Shown: piece after piece, positions 1-10,095 of the stretch
Layout of the letters: each line of letters opens with the position of its first letter
Position numbering within the stretch: the stretch's first letter is position 1
Assembly (NCBI RefSeq): GCF_963169125.1
Contig: NC_084793.1
Location: 219,134,652 to 219,198,651, forward strand
Reading direction: 5' to 3'
DNA from: Humulus lupulus
Lineage: Eukaryota > Streptophyta > Magnoliopsida > Rosales > Cannabaceae
Length of the DNA stretch: 64,000 nt
The notes under the pieces: generated by a model
The model's input: only the letters and a program-made list of their open reading frames with translations
Databases searched by the model: none
Told to the model about the DNA's origin: nothing
Program-made: the position numbers and the translations under genes

Positions 1-67
1 CGTCTGTGGGAAGAACAAGCATCAAGCCAGTGTTCTTCCATCACTTCCAACAAAGAAAGATGCTGAG

Positions 68-1528
68 ATGTTCAAAACGCCTACGCAAATACAAGAGGTT
101 GAGGTTTGCCGAGACGAAGTAGTGCGGAGGGCTTCCAAGAAAGACCCCCCTCCGCCTGAGCATGGAGGTGGACCGGAAGAACCTCTTCCCCCAGGGGAGG
201 AGAGGGAAGCATCGTCCCCAGCTATCCAGTCCGACAGAGGTCATTCAGAGCCCCTAGTGTATCCACTTAACCGGCCCCGGTTGACACCACGCTCAGGCCA
301 CCAGGCCCTCGGTCCCTCGACGCACTGGCCAGGCAAGGGTCCCAGGGTACGCTCGGTAAGTTCCAGCTCAAGGACGCGCTTCTACAAGGATGAGATTCAT
401 GAGTTGCATAAAAAGTCTCGAAGGCTGGAAACCACGATAGAGAACATGCAGGAGGTTTTAAATGACCTACTGCAAGGTAAGTCAAGCATACCCCTCCCTA
501 AGCGTAAAGGGAAGGAGCATGAAAAATGGAAAAGCACTGTCCCCGTAGACGATGGGGGAACCCAACTTTCCACCAGTAAAACCCCCCAGAAAAAGTACCA
601 GGGGGGACCTAGGCCAACGAAATGTCCCCAGGAGCAAAGGAGGAGGGAAGGTGATGGTCGTAAGAATGAGGCCGAAGTCCCCTCAAAAGAGGCACCCCCT
701 GGCCTAAGAAAAGAGCTCCATGGGGAGAGGTCAGAAGTAAGAGACGTACCCCCCGCGGTTCCCTTGAGGGACACAACCAAGGCAAGGGATCAGCCCAAGA
801 ACCCGCAAAACTCCTTATGCAGAAAGAGGAGGCGACTAGACACCGAAATGCGAAGCCCTCGAGGCGAGATCACCACTGCACTTGGGGGGCACATGGATGA
901 CGAAGAATTCGACCGTGATTCACCCTTCACAAGGGAGATTCAGGTTGAGCAAATGCCCACTGGCTTCAGAGAGCCTCGCATGACTCCGTACGAGGGTACT
1001 ACAGACCCAAAATATCACTTAGACTCCTTCAATAACTTGATGAGGTTAAGAGGGATCAACAACAGGGCAAAGTGTCATTGCTTCGTCGTTACGCTTAAAG
1101 GAGTGGCGTATAAATGGTTCAAGAGGTTAAGGCCAGGAACAATTGAGTCATGGCAACAATTCTTTGATTAATTTCTTCAGCAACACCACGCAGCGTGTGA
1201 TTACGTCATGCCAACTACCAGCCTCGCTAATATAAAACAAGGCGAGAATGAAAGTCTGAAAGACTACATCCATAGGTTCAGTATAGAAGCAAAAAAGTTG
1301 GGAGGTTTAACCAAAGCAGAGCACAAGATGGCTATTACAGCTGAAGTTCGTCCAGGAAGCAAGTTGTGGGGGAACATGCTCAAAAGAGAAGTTACGAATT
1401 TGGATGACTTCTTCGAGAGAGCACAGAAGTACATACGTGTGGAAGAGGGCCATAAGAACTTCTATGTGGAAGAAAGCGAACCTTCCTCCAGTTGCCCTAC
1501 TACCAATACGTCTGAAGATTCCATATAG
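68..1528 (+). pseudogene. gag: Gag of element G (Ty3/gypsy, Tat-like), one internal stop
   Basis: Structural capsid-type protein of a gypsy retrotransposon. The frame opens at ATG 68 and runs to TAG 1526-1528, broken once by TAA at 1169-1171. The first 260 or so residues are charged, low-complexity and rich in Pro, Arg, Lys and Glu. The gag core follows, with the tract YEGTTDPKYHLDSF, then VAYKWFKRL, and after the stop SLANIKQGENESLKDYIHRF and a helix-rich tail with FFERAQKYI. These blocks are the usual landmarks of plant Tat-type gag. I see no CCHC zinc knuckle, which would normally follow, and no protease. The same frame continues on both sides of the stop, so a single substitution explains the break. 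Confidence 0.8.
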
Positions 1529-1619
1529 AAGGGGGCATCGTGCTAGAGGAGTCGCTGACCAAGTTTGATATTGAACGAAGACCATCTAGCCATGAAAGGC
1601 TTGACCCGAGGGGAGATCA

Positions 1620-1850
1620 CCTCAAAAATAGACGCTTGAGAAAAGGGTCTCCAAAGTAGACGCTTGAGAAAAAGGGTCTCAAAAGTAGATGCTTGGGAAA
1701 AGGGTCTCCAAAAATAGACGCTTGAGAAAAGGGTCTCCAAAGTAGACACTAGTAAAAAGGGTCTCAAAGTAGACGCTTCTGAAAAGGGTCTCAAAGAAGA
1801 CGCTTGCAAAAAGGGTCTCAAAGAAGACGCTTGCAAAAATAGTACTATGC
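1620..1850 (+). repeat. Tandem repeat, about 28-31 bp unit, roughly 8 copies
   Basis: Units follow the pattern GACGCTTGAGAAAAGGGTCT followed by CCAAAGTA, with small length changes. The last units read GACGCTTGCAAAAAGGGTCT. The array lies between gag and the larger minisatellite of element G, in its 3' untranslated region. Confidence 0.85.
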
Positions 1851-2384
1851 CTAATGACGAGAAGGACGCTTCTCGCAAGATATAATAAGCGCGCGCAAAA
1901 ATAGATAAAAGGATAGCTAGAATCCAAAGGGTCAACATATCCTTATAGATACAACCAAGGTGCACCAAAGAGAGACTTATCGAACCCCCATTCGCGTGGG
2001 CTCCAAAGGACCTCGAGCATGAAAAATACAAAAAATAAAATAAAATAAAAAATACGATAAAAAATAAAAAGGAAGAGAAGAGTCTACAAGAATGCCTAAA
2101 GGCCTCCCTATAGACTGGGTGGCAAGTGTGGATGCCAAAAATCCACCAAGAAAAAAATTGAGGTTTACCCTCACTAGCCACGGGCAAACCAAGCAACCAA
2201 TATTTTGCCCCACGTGAGTCCCATGTCTCGTAGGAGGCCTTTGTGAAGATGCCCCTAGAGACCCGAGGGACTTCCCATACGAGGCTGCCCGACATGCACA
2301 AGTACCTGCCAAGGCAACGAGGGCCTCACTATGCGGGGCTGCCCATGACCCGTGTGCGTCTCGCGACTCGGCTACACACCCAAG

Positions 2385-3045
2385 CCTCCCACGCGAGGCC
2401 ACCATGCATGCCCAAGGGGCCTCCCATTCGAGGCCACCATGCGTGCCCAAGGGGCCTCCCACGGAAGGCCACCATGCGTGCCCAAGGGAGCTCCCACGCG
2501 AGGCCACCATCCATGCCCAAGGGGCCTCCCATGCGAGGCCACCATCCGTGCCACCATGCATGCCCAAGGGGCCTCCCACGTAAGGCCACCTTGCGTGCCC
2601 AAGGGGCCTCCCACGCGAGGCCACCATCCATGCCCAAGGGGCGTGCCACGCGAGGCCACCATGCGTGCCCAAGGGGCGTACCACGCGAGGCCACCATGCG
2701 CGCCCAAGGGGCGTGCCACGCGAGGCCCCCATTCATACCCAAGGGGCGTGCCACGCGAGGCCACCATGCGTGCCCAAGGGGCGTGCCACACGAGGCCACC
2801 ATGCGTGCCCAAGGGGCGTTCCACACGAGGCCACCATGCGTGCCCAAGGGGCGTGCCATGCGAGGCCCCCATGCGTTCCCAAGGGGTGTGCCATGCGAGG
2901 CCACCATGCGTGCCCAAGGGGCGTGCCACGTGAGGCCACCAACCGTGCCCAAGGGGCGTGCCACACGAGGCCACCATCCGTGCCCAAGGGGCGTGCCACG
3001 CGAGGCCACCATCTGTGCCCAAGGGGCATCCCACTCGAGGCCCTA
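2385..3045 (+). repeat. GC-rich minisatellite, 35-bp unit, about 18 copies
   Basis: Successive GAGGCC marks fall at 2395, 2430, then every 35 bp with one irregular partial unit near 2541-2560. The unit is built of GAGGCCACCATGCGTGCCCA and AGGGGCGTGCCACGC. The left third has CCTCCCACG where the right two thirds have CGTGCCACG, so two sub-variants expanded in blocks. The unit contains no stop in any frame, so long meaningless frames run through it on both strands. It lies in the 3' untranslated region of element G. Confidence 0.93.
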
Positions 3046-3240
3046 GGGCCGACATATTCTTGGGAGGCCATCACACCATGCCACGCTATCAGGAGCACCC
3101 CACAGAAGCTCTCACGCCTAGCCCTCTTAGCCCAGCCAGCAAATTTTAACTCTCACGGGTATCTTTTGGAATGTACCCACAGACCTAAGGGAGTCAGCGT
3201 ACGAATATGGTACCTCTGCCAGGCAAGTAGTGGGAATGCC

Positions 3241-3253
3241 AGGAGAGGGGGGA
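3241..3253 (+). other. Polypurine tract of element G
   Basis: A 13-base purine run (AGGAGAGGGGGGA) is followed at once by TGGCATATG, the proposed first bases of the 3' LTR. It would prime plus-strand DNA synthesis. Confidence 0.6.
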
Positions 3254-3674
3254 TGGCATATGTGTTTGTGGCTAGATGTCAGAGTCGACACCACTACCAC
3301 CTGCACCACTCCTTTGACATTCGTACGGACAAGTAGTGGATACATCCTCCTGGCACCTGTCCTTGTACTGGTTGCAAGACCACAATCTCTGAAACCACTC
3401 TCCAGACAGTGTACCTATGTACTACCTGGTCACCTGGACCACAATGTATCTAGGGCCATTAGAGCCCACTATATAATGAATCCCAATTCCACATGGAAGG
3501 GGATTGGAAAATTCATTGTATGCAGAAGCTATTGAGAAATATACAAAGACTTCCCCCATTGTTGATCTGGGTGGACTTTTCCTTAAAGTTTATTCTAAGT
3601 TCTTATATAAATATCACCTGACTTATCTTTGAGTTTTCCGATTTAATTTCGTTGACGAGATTTCACCGTCAACA
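3254..3674 (+). repeat. 3' LTR of element G, 421 bp
   Basis: Starts TGGCATATG after the polypurine tract and ends GAGATTTCACCGTCAACA. A TATATAA stretch near 3470 is a candidate TATA box. The 3' end is secure because sequence from 3675 on matches another LTR family. The 5' end is inferred from the polypurine tract only. The second copy of the LTR and of the target duplication would lie left of the window. Confidence 0.65.
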
Positions 3675-5916
3675 ATATGTTATGTGCTTGAGGCCTCATT
3701 ATTATGTGGATACATTTGCGATACGTGACGTGATTCGATCCTTTTGAGTAATTTAGCGAAAAAGTCACAACGGGGATTTATACATGGCTCGAGGTTAGCT
3801 AAGGGGTATTTTGGTAATTTTACATATTTTGGGAAGGTACTTGGTAAATGAAATATATTTGGAAAAATATTAGTATTTGGAAGATTAGCGGATTAAGTGG
3901 AAATTATTGATGAAATTTTAGGTTTAGTGTAAATTGAAGCAAATGAACAAAATGCCCTTGGGTTTTGGTTTTGGGGGTTATGAAGGCAAGGAAATATTGG
4001 TCATTTGGCCATGGGAATAGACTAGAATTCAGCTAAGTGTTGGGCAACCATCATTCATGTTTATCCTCTCCACCTCTCTTTGTTCTTCAAGTGGCCAAGA
4101 CTCACACAAACACACATAAGCAAATTGAGAAAAAAATTGGTGGATTTGGGGACTTTGAAGGAGATTCCAGAAGTTGGGAAGAGGAAGGAACTGGCAATGA
4201 TATTTCTTAGCACTTGGAATTTTGAAATTCAGAGGTAAAACTTTGTGTTCTTCCTCTTTGGTGTTCTTGATAGAAAGTTTAGAAATTTTTTGGGAATTTC
4301 AAATTTCTTGCTTATTTAGGGTGTTTAAGTGGGATAAATGGGTATAGAAATAAGTTTAGAATCATTTTTGCTACTTGGTTGCTGCTAGGATCCATCATTT
4401 TGAGATGTGATTCTCAGATTTTAGAGAGAAAGTTTGGGTTTGAGACCCAAAGATGCAATTTGGTGATTTGTTGGGTATTTGGTGTTTCTATGTTATGTTG
4501 TTGTTATATTTTGGATGTACAAGCTATACTAGGGCTTATTATGGCGAAAAACTACTAGAAAGTCTGGTTAGGTTGAGGTTTTGACGTCTGGTATGCAGGG
4601 GAAGTTGAAGTTCTTGAATTGAGGGAGAACACATTGAATTCTGGGAAATTTTGGGTTTCTGGCAACCTAGCGCGACCGCACTAGTTTGTGGCACGACTGC
4701 GCTAGTGTTCCAGAAAAGATGAAATTTTGAATTTTGATTTGGGGTTTAAAGACTACGGGCGCGACCGCGTTGAGCGGGGCGCAACCGCGCTAAAGCCCCA
4801 TTAGGCTCAGGTTTTCGGGAATTAGGCTCGGGGTTTCAAGGATCTATTTTTTGGGACCCACTTTGGGGGCTTAGGGGACGTTTTCAGGGCCCTGTTAACA
4901 GGGAACAGAGGTTCCAATAGTTAGGGTTTGAATTGGAACTCAAGATGTAGTTTGATTCCTAATGATCTTATGTTGTGACTAGGGTCTCCGCAAGGCTCGG
5001 GAAAAGGATCGCACTTGATGTCGTACTATTTGCAACATAGGACATGAGGTAAGAAAACTGGCATATGCACATAGAGCTAATTGTTTACTATGTATATTAG
5101 CATTAATTCATATGTGGATGATCGATACGATCTATATTTGGCCAGCGTGTTGAATGTGGGGCCAGTCGGCAAGCGTGTGTAATGCAAGGCGTAAAGGGAA
5201 TTCCAGTTTGTGGGTGTAATCCCCACTCGCCTAGCATGGACCGTAGGCTTGGCACTGGAGCATGCCCCTTGCTTGATTGGGTCATTTGGCAAGGTTGTTT
5301 CCCTGGATCATGTAGATGACTTATTGATGGGAATGAATATATTTGTAAACTGTGAATCATGTTTACAATTTATATGATTTGAATGAATATACTTATAAAC
5401 TGTGAACCATGTTTATGATTTGTATGATTGGAATGAATCGGCTTACTATCTGAGAAGTATGTCATTTATAGCTTATGATTATTTGGATATTTGTTATGCA
5501 TTGTGGGGTTTTCTTACTAGGCCTTGGCTCACGGGTGCTCTATGGTGTAGTAAGAGCAAAGTAAATGTTGATTAGCAAGGAGTTGGAGGGCTTTGGAGAG
5601 GCACATACATGTTTGGCCTGCTCGGCTGCCATGGTCGAGATTTATTGAGGGACTAAGTGTAAAAGTCTGAATTTTATCGCTTAGGTTGACTGTTTGTAAA
5701 ACTGTAATTGTAATGATGTTTTTAAATGAATTTTTGGGGATCTTATGTAAACTCTTCTACAGTCTTAATAAAAAGTTAAGTCTTTTATCCAAAAAATTTA
5801 CTACCTAGGCCTTAATGTTACTTAAATTACACATTTGAGTCTAAACAACTCTCTTAACGAGTTAAGCACAATTTTAAACATGTAGTGTAACGATCCTGGA
5901 TTAGTAGGACGTTATA
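3675..5916 (+). repeat. LTR F, 3' part, interrupted by element G (Tekay-like gypsy family)
   Basis: Matches the other Tekay-like LTRs in the window in order: the CATTATTATGTGGATA block, AAAAAGTCACAACGGGGATT, GGGGTATTTTGG, a mid-LTR GC-rich motif cluster (4668-4794), a CTCACGGGTGCTCTATGG block at about 5529 and an end at about 5911-5916 reading ACGTTATA where a GTTACA end is expected. The start of this LTR lies left of element G, outside the window. No gene is seen in it. The short frames at 5077-5360 are chance. Confidence 0.8.
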
Positions 5917-8184
5917 GCCAAGCTACTCTCTCTGGGGTGTGCCAGTACTTTTCATAAAGTAGAAGGATGGGAGCATGCCAATGTGCATAGACTATAGGGA
6001 GCTCAACAAGATGACCATTAAGAACAAGTACCCCTACAACGAATTAACAACCTATTTGATCAATTACAAGAAGTTGCAGTGTTCTCAAAGATTGATCTAC
6101 GATCAGGTTAACATCAGTTGAAGGTGAAGAAAGAGGACATTCCTAAGATTGCATTTAGGGCTCGTTACGAGCACTATAATTTTTAGTGATGTCGTTTGGT
6201 CTCACTAATGCCCCAGCGGCCTTCATGGATTTGATGAACCGAGTATTCAAGGAACTTTTGGATAAGTTTGTCATGGTGTTCATCGATGACATTCTGATAT
6301 ACTCAAAATCTGAAGCAGAACATAAAGAGCATCTAAGATTGACACTAAGGAGATTACAAGAGCACCAGTTATTTTCTAAGTTCAAGAAATGCGAATTCTT
6401 GTTGGAGAAAGTAGCCTTCTTAGGCCATACCGTGTCAAAGGACAGAGTTTCGATGGATCCAGCCAAGATTGAGGTTGTGAAAGATTGCCCTTAACCTAAG
6501 AATGTGTTTGAAGTTAGAAGTTTCTTGTGATTACTGGGATACTACAGAAGATTTGTCGAAGGATTTTCTAAGATTACAACACCCTTGACGAATCTAACTC
6601 ACAGGCAACAAAAGTTCGTTTGGACCGAACAATGCGAAGAGAGTTTTCAAAGCCTAAAAGAAAATTTGATATTCGCTCCAGCTTTATGTGTGCCAACAAG
6701 AGAAGGGAAATTTGTGGTATACTACGATGGCTCTAAAAATAGATTGGGATGTGTATTGATGCGGGAAGATAAAGTGGTGGCCTACACCTCAAGACAACTG
6801 AAGGAGTATGAGAAAAGTTACCCCACTCATGACCTGGAGTTAGCGGCTGTAGTTTTTGCTCTTAAGATTTGGAGGCACCATCTTTATGGAGAGAAGTGAG
6901 AAATCTACACAGACCACAAGATTTTAAAGTATTTCTTCACTCAGAATGAGGTTAACATGAGGCAAAAAAGGTGGTTGGAGCTTGTAAATGACTATGATTG
7001 TGAGACAATATACCACCCAGGAAAGGCCAATGTAGTTTTAGATGCTCTAAGTAGGCACAGTTATGGGAGCGTCTCGACATTTAGAGGAATAAAGATGCCA
7101 TTGCAAAATGAGATTGTTAGGGTAGGAATGAGCTGGTGACTGAGAGTATGTCAAGTCTCACCGTACAATCAACCTTATTGGAGCAGATCAAGGAGAAACA
7201 AAAAGGCGATGAGGCGCTAATAAAGCAAGAAGCGCTGATTCAAAAGGATGGTGACAATAATTTCACTATATCTAGTGGGGGATTGATGCGTTACAAGGAC
7301 AGTATATGTATGCCCGATGACAAGGAGATTCAGGAAAATATTATGAAAGAGATGCACACTACACCATATTCCCTACGTCCTTGGTCTATCAAGATGTATA
7401 ATGACCTGAAGACATTGTATTGGTGGTCGGGAATGAAAAATGACATAGCTAAATATGTTGCTAAATGCCTGACTTGTCAGTAAGTTAACGCCAAGAATCA
7501 AAGACTAGCTGGGATGTTACAACCTATTAGTATTCCACAATGGAAATGGGAAGACATAGCCATGGACTTTGTGGTGGGATTGAAAAGGACCACAAAGAAA
7601 AATGACTCGTCTTGAGTGATTATTGATCGACTCACGAAGTTGTCACATCTTCTTCCAGTTAAGACAACTTATACTACGGATCAATATGTAAAGTTGTATG
7701 TAAAAGAAATTGTGTGACTTCATGGAGTACAAAAGTCCATCATATCAGGTAGAGGTTCAGTTTTTATCTCAAATTTCTAGAAGAGTCTACAAAGGGCGAT
7801 GGGTACCAAGCTGAAGTTTAGCACCGCATTTCATCCTCAAATTGATGGACGATCTGAGAGGACGATTCAGATCTTAGAATACATGCTAAGATCATACATG
7901 CTTGACTTTTCAGAGTCCCGGAGTCGCTACCTACCGCTAATGGAGTTTTCTTATAACAATAGTTACCAGTCAACTCTTGGGATGGCACCCTACGAGATTC
8001 TTTATGGATGAAAGTGTAGGCCACCTCTCCATTGGGATGAGGTAAGTGAGAAGCATATATTAGATCCTAGAGCAGTTAGGGAAGCCACTGAGGCAATAGA
8101 CAGAATCAGGAAAAGGATGCTAACTACCCAGAGTAGAGAGAAAATCTATGTAGATCTAAACCGTTGGAAGTTGAATTTGTAGTT
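5917..8184 (+). pseudogene. pol: Gypsy pol remnant F: RT, RNaseH, integrase
   Basis: Begins inside reverse transcriptase at a decayed WGVPVLF motif and reads [10 protein letters not shown], then the active-site block [11 protein letters not shown] (Asp pair about 6285-6290). RNaseH follows ([16 protein letters not shown] about 6820, WRHHLYGEK), then the integrase zinc-binding region (HTTPYSL, CLTCQ) and the catalytic core (MDFVVGL, HPQIDGRSERTIQ). Two frameshifts (about 6035 and 7125) and several stops break it. The second integrase catalytic Asp, normally in SDRG, reads SGRG. The frame stops at a junction near 8184 where LTR sequence of element H begins, so the end of integrase and the chromodomain are missing. 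Gag and protease are also missing, because LTR F abuts RT directly. Confidence 0.88.
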
Positions 8185-8577
8185 CGCTCATGGGTGCTCT
8201 ATGGTGCAGATAAGGGAAAAGGAAAGGCTGACCAAGCATGAGTTGGAGGGCATGGAGCAACGCGTACATGTTTAGCCTACCTATCAGCCACGGTTGGGGT
8301 TGTGTTTGAGGGACTTGTTATAAACGGTTGGTTTTGTCGCTTAGGTCGACTGTACCTTAACTTTTGAATTATAAATACATTTTGAAACAGTGTTTTGGGA
8401 TCCCGATGTACCGCTTTTATAAGTTTAATAAATGTCCCAACCTTTTATACTTAATTTTTCATTAACTGAGTCTTTATTCCAATTTAATCACACTTTTCAG
8501 TCTAAAACCTTGATTAGCGAGTTAATGGCACATTTTAAAATCACATGGTAATGACTCTAGGGTAGTAGGGTGTTACA
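8185..8577 (+). repeat. 5' LTR of element H, 3' fragment only
   Basis: Reads from the CTCATGGGTGCTCTATGG block to the terminal GGTGTTACA. The matching stretch of the 3' LTR is about 14060-14455. The first 1.8 kb of this LTR is missing, replaced by the truncated pol of F. Confidence 0.85.
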
Positions 8578-8580
8578 ACT

Positions 8581-8592
8581 TGGTATCAGAGC
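8581..8592 (+). other. Primer binding site of element H (initiator tRNA-Met type)
   Basis: TGGTATCAGAGC three bases after the LTR end. This is the complement of the 3' end of plant initiator methionine tRNA, the usual primer for these elements. Confidence 0.9.
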
Positions 8593-8911
8593 GTACCAAG
8601 GTTTATGGTTCCTGAAGATTGACCGAACATGTACGCTCTCTGCCAGAGACAAGCTCGACTCAGGGTTGGTCGGTATTAAGTGAATTATATGTTGAATTGC
8701 CCTATTTGCCTAAGTTAAATAGATAGAGCATGATGAATATATCTGTATATATGAAGTCATGGCATGGCCCCTTTGATTGATATATGCTTATGTTATGCGT
8801 ACATTATGTTGATTTGATATTTGTGGTTGATTGATTGGATTGAGAGGTGGTTTTTGGATGTTTTTATCGAGCCTGATGTGTGACATCATTGATTTCAGGC
8901 ATATTGTAGTT
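8593..8911 (+). other. Leader of element H, no gene seen
   Basis: AT-rich untranslated leader between the primer site and the gag start codon at 8912. Nothing else recognised. Confidence 0.7.
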
Positions 8912-10095
8912 ATGCCTCGACGATCGATTAGACTCTATAGAAATATGGCCGAAGATGACAACTAGGGCCAGGACCCTCCACCTACCCCATAGAACTGGAA
9001 ACAAATGTTTGTAGAAATGCAAGCTAGGCTTTAGCAAACTAAAGATGAACTCCAAGAATTGAGGCAGCAGGCTCCTCCTCAGGATGTTGGGTTACAGATT
9101 CCACAGGCCGTGGCACCAGTGCCAGCCAAGCCTGTGATGGAGAACAGGTAGGAGCCTTTGAATGAAGGGATCAGAAAGCAGAACCCTCCCACCTTTGAGG
9201 GTAGTCCAGACCCATTGCGGGCAAAGAAGTGGATGAATATGAATTCTTCTATCTTGGATTTCATGAGGGTGGAAGGAAATGAGAGGGTGGCTTGTGCCAC
9301 TTACATGTTGAGGAAAGAAGCCTGCATCTGGTGGGAAGTTGTATCCTGGAGGAGGGATGTGACTATTATAACTTGGGATGAATTCAGAGATGTTCTCAAT
9401 GAGAAATATTATAGTGTTCCAGTTCAAGATGCAAAGGTGGATGAGTTTACTAATCTAGAACAGAACGACCGTCACAAAATATGCTTTGAAGTTTGACCAG
9501 TTGGCGAAGTTCACGCCGGATTTGGTGCCTACTGATATGGCATGGAGGGATGCTTTGTACGTGGGCTGAATGTGATGATAGCTCGTGATGTTAAGATAAC
9601 ATTGGATCCGAGGACCACCACTCATGCTCATGTAGTGGAGAAAGCCTTTACAACTGAGGGGGCTAAAGATTATATATGGAAAGAAGGCAATGCGAGGCGC
9701 GATGCTCGAAGGATGGTGCCTCCCTTCACTAGTTCTAGCTGGGGTAGTGGCCCCAGTGAGAATAAGAGAAAGGTCCCAGATTCTTTTGTTCCTCTTGGTC
9801 CAGATAGGAGGGCACAGAGTGCCTTTTGTGGCCTTCAAGGTGGGGGAGAGAACTGGAGAAGCTTCCCAGAGAGTCCACGGTGCAGGTGGTGACATCTGGG
9901 GGAATGTAGAGTCAGAGCATGTTTCATTTGTGGGAGCGTCAGTCACTTGAGGAAAGATTTCCCACGAGCCAGGATGGAAGAATAGAAGAGGAGTGAGAGC
10001 CTCACTCCAGCCAGAGTGTTTACTTTGACCCAGACCGAGGCTGAGGCTAGTCCCTCGGTCATGGCAGGTAAGATTTCTAGTGTTGGTTATTAGCA
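8912..10095 (+). pseudogene. gag: Gag and protease edge of element H
   Basis: ATG 8912 opens a frame that keeps the gag pattern for about 190 codons despite four TAG stops, each where Gln (CAG) or a similar codon is expected. Core landmarks are PPTFEGSPDP, SSILDFMRVEG, RVACATYMLRKEA and IWWEV (about 9175-9345). A frameshift near 9470 is undone near 9540 (MEGCFVRGLNVMIA). A degenerate zinc knuckle, FICGSVSHLRKDFP with its last Cys replaced, lies at about 9930. The linker LTPARVFTLTQTEAEASPSV at about 10005, which normally leads into protease, is present. The frame then breaks off before the protease active site. Confidence 0.85.

Larger units (their letters stand above)
1..3674 (+). mobile_element. 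Element G: gag-only Tat-like Ty3/gypsy retrotransposon, 3' part
   Basis: The 5' LTR and primer site lie left of the window. What is visible is a gag frame, then about 1.7 kb with no protease, RT, RNaseH or integrase similarity, two tandem-repeat arrays, a polypurine tract and a 3' LTR ending in GTCAACA. Everything after 3674 belongs to a different LTR (F), so G is inserted in that LTR. The arrangement (gag only, long repeat-rich 3' region) matches non-autonomous gypsy elements of the Tat/Ogre type, which depend on pol supplied in trans. The lineage call rests on the gag pattern and is an inference. Confidence 0.75.

Noticed and set aside
397..780. 127-codon antisense frame in gag of G
   Set aside because: Shadow of the low-complexity gag N-terminus.
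2243..3336. Several frames of 190-267 codons on both strands
   Set aside because: They are read-through of a stop-free 35-bp repeat; the peptides are the same repeat in different frames and have no start context or domain.
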